Shown here one piece after another: positions 56,231 through 63,089 of a stretch of DNA of 64,000 nt (position 1 is the stretch's first letter; each line of letters begins with the position of its first letter). The position numbers were made by a program, and so were the translations under genes. The notes below the pieces were generated by a model, which saw nothing but the letters and a program-made list of their open reading frames with translations, searched no databases and was not told the origin of the DNA. The stretch is from Hufsiella ginkgonis (GTDB taxonomy: Bacteria; Bacteroidota; Bacteroidia; Sphingobacteriales; Sphingobacteriaceae): contig NZ_WVHS01000003.1 in the NCBI RefSeq assembly GCF_009834915.1, positions 62,001-126,000 of the forward strand. Reading direction: 5' to 3'.

Positions 56231-57082
56231 TTATTGATTTTTATTTGTGTAATATGTTAATACGTTAAAAATGGGCGCTTTAACAACCGAGGCAATTTCC
56301 AGGCCGTAATTGCCGGCCACTTCCCGCAACCAGGGTTCGAAGGCAAAGGCGATGGTGCCGGCAAAATGTAATGGCGCTCCCGGGTTCGTTTCAGTGATCG
56401 GCGTCACATAGTTCTTAAAGTAGAGGTCGAAACCTTCCTTTACCGTTTCTTTGACATAAGTGTCGTTTGCATTTTCTGCGAAGAACTCTGAAAACGACGT
56501 AAGGAACAATACCGGCTGCGGCTGCCTGTACACCTTGTCCAGGATCTGTTTGCGCTCGAGCCCGAATTTCTTGTTGAACTTATTCAATAGCGGCTCGGGG
56601 AGCGTATGGTTCAGGAAGCTTTTGAGCAGCCTTCGGCCGAGCCAGTTAGCCGAGCCTTCGTCGCTTAAGATGTATCCCAGTCCGTTGTTGTTCTCTTTTA
56701 CTGATCGCCCGTTATAATAAGCAACGTTCGAACCGCTGCCGATAATGCCTACCACCCCTTCATGATCGCCGCAGGTAGCCAAAGCGGCCGCTTTCAGGTC
56801 GTGCTCGACTGAGATCTTACCATACCTGAAAAAATTACTGAACGACGTGGCAATGATCTTTTTCCTGTCGGGAGACGAAGCGCCTGCACCAAAGAAATAG
56901 ATCTTTTTGATGCGCTCGGCATAAGTAACCAGCTCGTTGGTTTTATTCAGCAACTGGGTGATGAAGCGCTCGTCGTTGAAAAAGGGGTTGATACCGAGCG
57001 TTTTAAACTCGGCGATAATCGAGCCCTTATCTGCCAGCTTCCAGTTTGCATATCTCGAACCGCTGTAAACTACTGCAATCAT
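56231..57082 (-). CDS. BadF/NAGK-like protein with degenerate phosphate motif (pseudo-sugar-kinase)
   Basis: 283 residues of the BadF/BadG/BcrA/BcrD ATPase fold to which N-acetylglucosamine kinases belong. The phosphate-1 loop near the N-terminus reads VVYSGSRYANW, where the paralogue at 59073-59921 has IADGGSTKTNW; the catalytic/metal Asp (position 6) is Tyr and the loop Thr and Lys are replaced. The phosphate-2 loop GIIGSGSN is kept. Nucleotide or sugar binding may survive while phosphorylation is unlikely. It starts immediately after the pfkA stop and ends 6 bases before gap, so it is embedded in a glycolytic operon and may act as a sensor. Confidence 0.8.
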   Translation of the reverse strand: MIAVVYSGSRYANWKLADKGSIIAEFKTLGINPFFNDERFITQLLNKTNELVTYAERIKKIYFFGAGASSPDRKKIIATSFSNFFRYGKISVEHDLKAAALATCGDHEGVVGIIGSGSNVAYYNGRSVKENNNGLGYILSDEGSANWLGRRLLKSFLNHTLPEPLLNKFNKKFGLERKQILDKVYRQPQPVLFLTSFSEFFAENANDTYVKETVKEGFDLYFKNYVTPITETNPGAPLHFAGTIAFAFEPWLREVAGNYGLEIASVVKAPIFNVLTYYTNKNQ

Positions 57083-58066
57083 TTATATGGTAAGGATCGT
57101 TGACATTTCCATCAGGTCCTCTTCAAGTTTAAAAGAATTATTGTTAATCGATTCAACCAGGTCCGTCAGCTTTACCCGGTTGCCCCTGATCCCGACCATT
57201 TTACGGGTTTCGCCCGCTTCCAGCGCCTTTACCGCTGCATACCCGAGACGGCTTGCCAGCACACGGTCGAAACTGGTCGGGCTGCCGCCGCGCTGCAAGT
57301 GGCCTAAGATAGTTACTTTGATGTCGTAAAACTGAAACTTTTCTTTTACCAATTTCGCTACATGGTAGGCGCCGCCATTTTTATCGCCTTCGGCAATGAT
57401 CACGATGCTGGAGCTTTTATTGCTATCGGCGCCTTTCTCCAGTTTCTGGATCAGGTCTTCTATCCCGGTGTCTTTTTCGGGAAGGAGGATCGCCTCGGCG
57501 CCTCCCGCAGTACCCGCCCAAAGTGCGATACAGCCGGAGTCTCGTCCCATTACTTCGATAAAAAACAACCGGTCATGCGAGGCGGCTGTGTCCCTGATCT
57601 TATCGATAGCCTCGATCACCGTATTATTGGCGGTATCGTAACCCAGGGTGAAGTCAGAACCGTACAGGTCGTTGTCAATGGTCCCCGGAACACAGATCAC
57701 CGGGATGTCGAACTCCCGCGAGAGCAGCTCGGCGCCGGTAAACGTACCATCACCGCCGATAGCTACCAACGCATCAATGCCTTCTTTTTTTAGATTCTTA
57801 TATGCTTTCTGCCGGCCTTCATAGGTGCGGAACTCGTCGCAACGGGCGGTTTTAAGGATGGTACCTCCAAGCTGGATAATGTTGCAAACCGAGTGGGAAT
57901 CCATATTTACGAACTTCCTGTCGACCATCCCCTGGTAACCTTGTTTAATCCCCACTACCTCTTTACCCAAATAAATGCCCGTCCGGACCACAGCCCTGAT
58001 GCAGGCATTCATCCCGGGAGCGTCGCCCCCAGAGGTAAGTACCCCGATTTTCTTTATGGCTTTCAC
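57083..58066 (-). CDS. pfkA: ATP-dependent 6-phosphofructokinase
   Basis: 327 residues. The ATP site is GVLTSGGDAPGMN and GGDGTF (104-109), where Gly rather than Asp after GGD indicates ATP rather than pyrophosphate as donor. The catalytic base is D131 in GTIDNDL, and the substrate block is EVMGRDSGCIAL. It phosphorylates fructose-6-phosphate. It is the first gene of the operon pfkA - pseudo-kinase - gap and faces the NUDIX-type regulator across 132 bases with operator-like repeats. Confidence 0.97.
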   Translation of the reverse strand: MKAIKKIGVLTSGGDAPGMNACIRAVVRTGIYLGKEVVGIKQGYQGMVDRKFVNMDSHSVCNIIQLGGTILKTARCDEFRTYEGRQKAYKNLKKEGIDALVAIGGDGTFTGAELLSREFDIPVICVPGTIDNDLYGSDFTLGYDTANNTVIEAIDKIRDTAASHDRLFFIEVMGRDSGCIALWAGTAGGAEAILLPEKDTGIEDLIQKLEKGADSNKSSSIVIIAEGDKNGGAYHVAKLVKEKFQFYDIKVTILGHLQRGGSPTSFDRVLASRLGYAAVKALEAGETRKMVGIRGNRVKLTDLVESINNNSFKLEEDLMEMSTILTI

Positions 58067-58092
58067 GATTGGTTAAGGTTTGAAAATAAATA

Positions 58093-58186
58093 CGAATATA
58101 GTGTGTATTTATTACACTAAGGTAAATTTCGCAATAATTTTTTACACTAATAGTAATCACCTATATTTAAGGTCTTTTAAGGTCTT
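58093..58186. promoter_or_regulatory. Divergent control region with TTACACTAA operator-like repeats
   Basis: TTACACTAA occurs at 58112-58120 and 58142-58150. The first copy forms an inverted repeat with TAGTGT at 58099-58104, and the second leads into the palindrome ACTAATAGT (58145-58153). A pfkA -7 candidate (TATATTCG on the minus strand, 58100-58093) touches the first site. A regulator -7 candidate (TATATTTA, 58162-58169) lies next to the second. Two adjacent copies of TTAAGGTCTT follow (58167-58186). Confidence 0.55.
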
Positions 58187-58198
58187 AATTAAACAGGC

Positions 58199-58894
58199 GT
58201 GCAGGAAATAGTCCCTAAGTTCGAATCGATTTTTACCGTTGACTGTGTGGTTTTTGGCTTTGATGAAGGTGAGCTCAAGGTGTTGCTGATCGAGCGTAAT
58301 GAAGAAGATTATACGGGCTGGTGGGCATTACCCGGTTATTACGTACAGCAGGATGAAGGACTTGACCCGGCCGCTGAACGTATCCTGTACGAGCTTACCG
58401 GCCTGCGAGATATTTACATGGAGCAGTTTTATGCGTTCGGCGATGTCGATCGTCACCCGCAGGGCCGGGTAATCACGGTAGCCTATTTTGCCATGATCCG
58501 GTTAAACCCGCTCAAGGAACTGAAACCGGTGATCAACTACGCCAGGAAAGCTTTCTGGCACCCGATAAACGACCTGCCCAAGCTTGCCTTTGACCATACC
58601 CAGATCTTCGAGAAGAGCCTCGAGAAAATTCGCCGCAAGATCAGCTACCAGCCCATTGCCTTTGAATTGTTACCCGAAAAATTCACCCTTACCCAGCTAC
58701 AGCATCTCTACGAGCTGATCCTGAACAAAAAGCTCGATAAACGGAACTTTCGTAAAAAGATGCTTAATTATGGCATCCTGAAAGAGCTGGATGAAAAACA
58801 GCGCGGAGTATCCTATCGCGCCGCAACCTTATATAAGTTCGACAGGCGGAAGTATGCAAGGCTGTTTCAGAAGGAGTTATCGTTTAGTAAGTAG
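58199..58894 (+). CDS. NUDIX-domain transcriptional regulator (NrtR/AraR-like)
   Basis: 231 residues from a GTG start at 58199. The N-terminal NUDIX fold (VDCVVFGFDEGELKVLLIERN, WWALPGYYVQQDEGL) has an altered Nudix box: the region AAERILYELTG lacks the full R-E-x2-E-E motif, as in regulator members that do not hydrolyse. The C-terminal winged helix (LTLTQLQ-like text FTLTQLQHLYELIL, then KLDKRNFRKKML) is the DNA-binding part of NrtR and AraR. It is divergent from pfkA with matching repeats between, so it probably controls the glycolytic operon and itself in response to a sugar or nucleotide ligand. Confidence 0.85.
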   Translation: MQEIVPKFESIFTVDCVVFGFDEGELKVLLIERNEEDYTGWWALPGYYVQQDEGLDPAAERILYELTGLRDIYMEQFYAFGDVDRHPQGRVITVAYFAMIRLNPLKELKPVINYARKAFWHPINDLPKLAFDHTQIFEKSLEKIRRKISYQPIAFELLPEKFTLTQLQHLYELILNKKLDKRNFRKKMLNYGILKELDEKQRGVSYRAATLYKFDRRKYARLFQKELSFSK

Positions 58895-58901
58895 CAATCG
58901 C

Positions 58902-58939
58902 GTTGTGGGAACAGGATCCGGTTGTGGGGGCAGGGTCCG
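58902..58939. repeat. Tandem 19-base direct repeat
   Basis: Two adjacent 19-base copies beginning GTTGTGGG and ending TCCG (58902-58920 and 58921-58939) differ at three positions. They lie 8 bases after the regulator stop, in front of heptamer element C. Confidence 0.7.
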
Positions 58940-58942
58940 GTA

Positions 58943-59052
58943 GAGAATGGGAAAATGGGGAATAGAAAATAGAAAATAGAAAATAGAAAATGGAGAATAG
59001 AGAATAGGCGTGTCGTCCATTCTCTATTCTCCATTCTCCATTCTCTTCTATT
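58943..59052. repeat. Heptamer inverted-repeat element C
   Basis: The left side is a run of 7-base units: GAGAATG, three GAAAATA (58965-58985), one GAAAATG and two GAGAATA (58993-59006). An 11-base loop follows, and then the reverse-complement units CATTCTC and TATTCTC (59018-59045). The inner units pair almost perfectly. It sits between the convergent 3' ends of the regulator gene and the kinase gene. Confidence 0.85.
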
Positions 59053-59072
59053 ACGATTATGTTTACAAGATT

Positions 59073-59921
59073 CTACTTATCTTCGAGGTGGAACTTCACC
59101 AGGTTATCTATCGGGGATCTCAGTAATTGTCCCATTTCCATTCCCCATTCGGCCGCTACTTCCTCAATTACGTTACGGAAATTGTAAGCAACAGATCCTA
59201 CGCAGTTAAACGTATAGTTTTTATAATCAGGGTAATGGCTCACCAGGTTGCGGAAGAAATCGTCGAACGATGTTTTAACCAGGTTGCGGGTGTATTCTAT
59301 GTTCACGTTATTGTCATAAACAAACTTGGCGAAGCTTGCGCAGAAGCGGCTCACCATCGGTTTGGTGTACACGGCGTCTTCGATCTCTTCCGGCGTTAAG
59401 CCGAAGGTGTCCCAGAAACTCTGGCGAACGGCTTCGGGCATGTAGCCGCGAAGGTAGTCGATCAGCAATTTTTTACCGATGTGGCAGCCGCTGCCTTCGT
59501 CGCCCAATATATAAGCACCCGAATTGATCTGGTGCGTAATATCGTCGCCGTCATACAGGCAGCTGTTTGTGCCGGTGCCCAGGATGGCCGCAAAACCTTT
59601 CTCTTTTCCGAGGAGCGCACGTGCGGCAGCCAGTAAGTCGTGGCCCACGAAAACTTTTGCGCCGGGAAATACTGCCTTGATCGCTCTTTCGAGAATGCTG
59701 GCCTTTTCGTCACTATGTACACCTGCGCCATAGTAATTGACCTCGGTGATCTTGTCAAACTCCAGGTCTTCCGGCAGGCCTTTTTGAAGGGAGCCGATAA
59801 TATATTCTTCGTCGACGAAAAAAGGATTGTATCCTTCAGTATTGAAATAGATTTTTTTGCCTTCGTCATTGATCAGGCACCAGTTCGTTTTTGTAGAACC
59901 ACCGTCAGCGATTATGATCAT
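59073..59921 (-). CDS. BadF/NAGK-like sugar kinase (intact paralogue)
   Basis: 282 residues, same fold as the protein at 56231-57082. The phosphate-1 loop is IADGGSTKTNW (4-14) with Asp 6, and the phosphate-2 loop is AILGTGTNS. LGDEGSGCHIG follows as in N-acetylglucosamine kinases. It is likely to phosphorylate GlcNAc or a related hexosamine, perhaps for cell-wall sugar recycling; the substrate is not proved. It lies on the same strand as the glycolytic operon, with the regulator gene between. Confidence 0.87.
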   Translation of the reverse strand: MIIIADGGSTKTNWCLINDEGKKIYFNTEGYNPFFVDEEYIIGSLQKGLPEDLEFDKITEVNYYGAGVHSDEKASILERAIKAVFPGAKVFVGHDLLAAARALLGKEKGFAAILGTGTNSCLYDGDDITHQINSGAYILGDEGSGCHIGKKLLIDYLRGYMPEAVRQSFWDTFGLTPEEIEDAVYTKPMVSRFCASFAKFVYDNNVNIEYTRNLVKTSFDDFFRNLVSHYPDYKNYTFNCVGSVAYNFRNVIEEVAAEWGMEMGQLLRSPIDNLVKFHLEDK

Positions 59922-60010
59922 ATTTTGTTTTCAGTTTGCCTGCTAATGTATAAAAAATGACTGGTGTATAAATAACACGATGTAATTTTCTTGCGGGCAC
60001 CGAAAATAGC

Positions 60011-60018
60011 TAAATTTG
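60011..60018 (+). promoter_or_regulatory. -7 element of the threonine aldolase gene
   Basis: TAAATTTG matches TAnnTTTG fully and lies 17 bases before the ATG at 60036. A TTG at 59991-59993 is 17 bases upstream, slightly closer than the usual 19-21. Confidence 0.5.
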
Positions 60019-60035
60019 GCCATAAACGATTTTAC

Positions 60036-61055
60036 ATGATAGTTGATCTGCGAAGCGATACCGTAACCCGGCCCACGGCGGGCATGAAAGAAGCCATGAT
60101 GAACGCCCCGGTGGGCGACGATGTATTTGGTGAAGATGAGTCGGTAAATGCCCTCGAGGAAAAGGCCGCCGCACTTTTCGGAATGGAAGCCGGCATTTTT
60201 TGTCCTTCGGGCACGATGACCAACCAGATCGCTATTAAGTGCTTCACCCGGCCAATGGATGAGGTGATCGCCGACGAAACCGCCCATGTTTACCGGTACG
60301 AAGGAGGGGGCATCGCCTTTAACTCGGCCGCCTCGGTGAGGCTGTTGTATGGCGATCGGGGTCGCCTGAACCCGGAACTGATCGAGCCGGCCATTAACCC
60401 GGATAATATACACCACCCGCGAACTAGCCTGGTGGTGCTCGAAAACACCGTGAACCGGGGCGGCGGCAGCTGCTATACCGTTGGCCAGATAGAACCGGTT
60501 TATCATTTATGCCGGTTAAAAAAGCTGAAGCTGCATCTCGATGGCGCCAGGGTCTTTAATGCGCTGGTAGAAACCGGCGACGATCCGAAGAATTACGGAA
60601 GGATGTTCGACGGTATTTCCGTTTGCCTCTCTAAAGGGCTCGGCGCACCGGTAGGCTCCGTGCTGCTGGGAAGCCTCGAAACGATCTACCAGGCGCGGCG
60701 CATCCGGAAAGTGCTGGGCGGCGGCATGCGGCAGGCGGGTTTCCTGGCCGCGGCAGGGATCTATGCCCTCGATCACCACGTTCAGCGCTTAAAAGAAGAC
60801 CATCAGCATGCCCGCGCGATCGGGATTGCATTAGCCGAACTCCCCTTTGTAATACGCGTGCTCCCGGTCGATACCAATATCATCATCTTTGAGCTGGATC
60901 CGAAACACCAGGCGGATGAATTCGTGCTGCGACTAAAGCACGCGGGTATTTTATGCAATACTTTTGGCGAACAGATGATCAGGTTTGTAACTCACCTGGA
61001 TGTTACCGGCGAAATGGTCGATTATACCATCGGGGCGCTACGTAAAATGAGGTAA
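60036..61055 (+). CDS. Low-specificity L-threonine aldolase-like PLP enzyme
   Basis: 339 residues from the ATG at 60036 (MIVDLRSDTVTRPTAGMKEAM), the usual family start; a TTG at 59991 would lie upstream of the predicted promoter. The block GDDVFGEDESVNALEEKAAALFG is typical, as is FCPSGTMTNQIA. The Schiff-base lysine lies in VCLSKGLGAPVGS. It cleaves threonine or allo-threonine to glycine and acetaldehyde. It converges with the TlpA-like gene, with 3 bases between. Confidence 0.92.
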   Translation: MIVDLRSDTVTRPTAGMKEAMMNAPVGDDVFGEDESVNALEEKAAALFGMEAGIFCPSGTMTNQIAIKCFTRPMDEVIADETAHVYRYEGGGIAFNSAASVRLLYGDRGRLNPELIEPAINPDNIHHPRTSLVVLENTVNRGGGSCYTVGQIEPVYHLCRLKKLKLHLDGARVFNALVETGDDPKNYGRMFDGISVCLSKGLGAPVGSVLLGSLETIYQARRIRKVLGGGMRQAGFLAAAGIYALDHHVQRLKEDHQHARAIGIALAELPFVIRVLPVDTNIIIFELDPKHQADEFVLRLKHAGILCNTFGEQMIRFVTHLDVTGEMVDYTIGALRKMR

Positions 61056-61058
61056 CCT

Positions 61059-61496
61059 TCAGGCGTGCATCAGCGAAGGCTGGTGATAGTATTCGTTGGT
61101 GAGCTGCTCCAGTATTTTATCCAGTTGTTCGGGCTCCAGGTTGCGGGTGATCACTTCGCCATCGGTATCCATAAGCACATTGGCCGGCAGTGCACGGATG
61201 CCGAACTCCCCGGCGGCCTGGTTGCTCCAGTAGCGCAGGTCGCTTAGCTGTACCCAGTCTGCGCCGTCTTCATCTATGGCCTGCAGCCATTGCGAGCGTT
61301 CCGTGTCCAGCGCAATGCTGATGATCTCGAAGTTCTTATCCCTGAAACGCTGTTGTAAATGTTTGAAGAACGGTACGTCCTCCCGGCTGATCTTACACCA
61401 GCTGGCCCAAAAATGCAGCAGGATATATTTTCCTTTAAATGACGAAAGCCTCACGGGGCTGGTAGTTCTATCGAATTGTATAATGTCGGATCGCAT
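61059..61496 (-). CDS. TlpA/thioredoxin-like protein with CxxS active site
   Basis: 145 residues, thioredoxin fold of the TlpA/AhpC-TSA kind. The active-site region is HFWASWCKISRED, where the usual WCxxC is C34-K-I-S37, so the resolving cysteine is lost. The cis-proline is kept in IRALPANVLMD. There is no signal peptide, unlike most TlpA proteins. A single-cysteine protein could bind thiols or act in a monothiol reaction. A heptamer direct array lies just upstream. Confidence 0.82.
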   Translation of the reverse strand: MRSDIIQFDRTTSPVRLSSFKGKYILLHFWASWCKISREDVPFFKHLQQRFRDKNFEIISIALDTERSQWLQAIDEDGADWVQLSDLRYWSNQAAGEFGIRALPANVLMDTDGEVITRNLEPEQLDKILEQLTNEYYHQPSLMHA

Positions 61497-61501
61497 GGGG
61501 T

Positions 61502-61543
61502 TCAGTTATCGGTTATCAGCTATCAGCTATCAGCTATCAGCTT
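61502..61543. repeat. Heptamer direct array D
   Basis: Six consecutive 7-base units, the first two being TCAGTTA and TCGGTTA, then three TCAGCTA and one TCAGCTT. No inverted arm is present. It lies in the divergent region between the TlpA-like gene and the M16 gene, 5 bases above the TlpA-like start codon. Confidence 0.85.
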
Positions 61544-61652
61544 TTTACCAAATTACCTGCCTTTCATGAAATCCCCATGAAATTTTAAACGTGGCACAAT
61601 AAATCAATGATTTTTTCCGCTACTTTGTACCTGTTAAATCATAATTATCTAT

Positions 61653-62981
61653 ATGCTAAAATTAAAACACCTGCTATGTGTGGGGATGGGCCTGGGGCTT
61701 AGTTCCATAGCAGCGGCACAGAAAGTGGAGTTCACGGAGTACGACCTGCCAAACGGGTTGCATGTTGTTTTGCACCAGGACCGTTCTGCGCCGGTAGTCG
61801 CGGTCTCGGTAATGTACCACGTGGGTTCGAAAAACGAAGTAGTGGGACGTACCGGTTTTGCACATTTCTTCGAGCACCTGTTATTCGAGGGTTCCGAAAA
61901 TATCAAAAGAGGCGAGTTTATGAAGCTCGTTTCAAGTAATGGCGGGCAAAATAACGCGAACACGTCGCAAGACCGGACATTTTATTATGAAGTATTTCCG
62001 TCTAACCAATTGAAACTTGGTTTATGGTTGGAAAGTGAGCGGATGTATCACCCTGTAATTAACGAAGTGGGCGTAAAAACCCAAAATGAAGTAGTGAAGG
62101 AAGAGAAACGCCTGCGTGTGGATAATTCGCCATACGGCCGGTTTGCCGACAAGATCTTTAGCAACCTGTTTTCAAAACACCCTTACACCTGGCAGCCCAT
62201 TGGGTCGATGGCCGACCTCGATGCCGCCAAGCTGGAAGAATTCAGGGCTTTCTTCAAGAAATATTATGTGCCTAACAATGCTGTGCTGTCTATCGCCGGC
62301 GACATCGACATCGCACAAACGAAAGATTGGGTGAGCTCCTATTTCAGCGTGATCCCCAAAGGAGAACCGGTACTGTATAAAAAGATCGAAGAAGCGCCCA
62401 TCACCAAGGCGATCGTTGACACCATGTACGATGCCAATATCCAGATCCCGGCGATATTTGCTGCCTACCGGGTACCCGGCATGACCGGTAAAGACGCTAC
62501 CGTGATGGAAATGATATCCTCCATTTTATCGGGCGGATCGAGCTCAAAACTTTACCGAAAAATGGTCGATGAAAAGAAAAATGCGCTCCAGGTGGCCGCG
62601 TTTAATTATACCCTGGAAGATTACGGAGCCTACATTACCCTTGCCCTTCCTAACAACAATACGCCGTTGAATACCTTATTAAAAGACATCGACGACGAGA
62701 TCGTGAACCTGCAGACGAAGCTCATCAGCGAAGACGATTATAAAAAGATCCAGAACCAGTTTGAGAATAACTTTGTATCGGCCAATTCAAAAATGCTGGG
62801 CGTGGCCGAGAACCTGGCTTCCGGTTATACATTCTTTAATAAGAATACGAACCATGTAAATACGGAACTGGACGAAATAAGAAAAGTGACGCGTGAAGAT
62901 ATCCAGGCAGCGGCACAAAAATACCTTCAGCCAAACAGCAGGGTGGTATTATACTACTTACCGGCAAAAGCCGCTAAATAA
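61653..62981 (+). CDS. M16 family zinc peptidase, active subunit
   Basis: 442 residues with a signal peptide (LLCVGMGLGLSSIAAAQ). The inverted zinc motif HxxEH is H71-F-F-E-H75, followed by NEVVKEEKRLRVDNSPYG with the third zinc ligand Glu. Typical M16 N- and C-domains are present (LSGGSSSKLYRKMV). It is periplasmic or outer-membrane associated and probably degrades peptides. The stop overlaps a short reading frame, and an inactive M16 subunit follows. The two together would form the usual clamshell. Confidence 0.93.
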   Translation: MLKLKHLLCVGMGLGLSSIAAAQKVEFTEYDLPNGLHVVLHQDRSAPVVAVSVMYHVGSKNEVVGRTGFAHFFEHLLFEGSENIKRGEFMKLVSSNGGQNNANTSQDRTFYYEVFPSNQLKLGLWLESERMYHPVINEVGVKTQNEVVKEEKRLRVDNSPYGRFADKIFSNLFSKHPYTWQPIGSMADLDAAKLEEFRAFFKKYYVPNNAVLSIAGDIDIAQTKDWVSSYFSVIPKGEPVLYKKIEEAPITKAIVDTMYDANIQIPAIFAAYRVPGMTGKDATVMEMISSILSGGSSSKLYRKMVDEKKNALQVAAFNYTLEDYGAYITLALPNNNTPLNTLLKDIDDEIVNLQTKLISEDDYKKIQNQFENNFVSANSKMLGVAENLASGYTFFNKNTNHVNTELDEIRKVTREDIQAAAQKYLQPNSRVVLYYLPAKAAK

Positions 62982-63089
62982 TGAAATCGAACTACGTTAA
63001 TCGCAAAATAATGAAACTTGCATGGGCTGCTGCTCACTACGGCAATCTTAGCGCATACATGCTTCGTAACTCTTAAAACAATTATTCCG

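Noticed and set aside
58943-59052. CRISPR-like repeat array
   Set aside because: Units are 7 bases long and contiguous, without spacers, and no cas genes are present.
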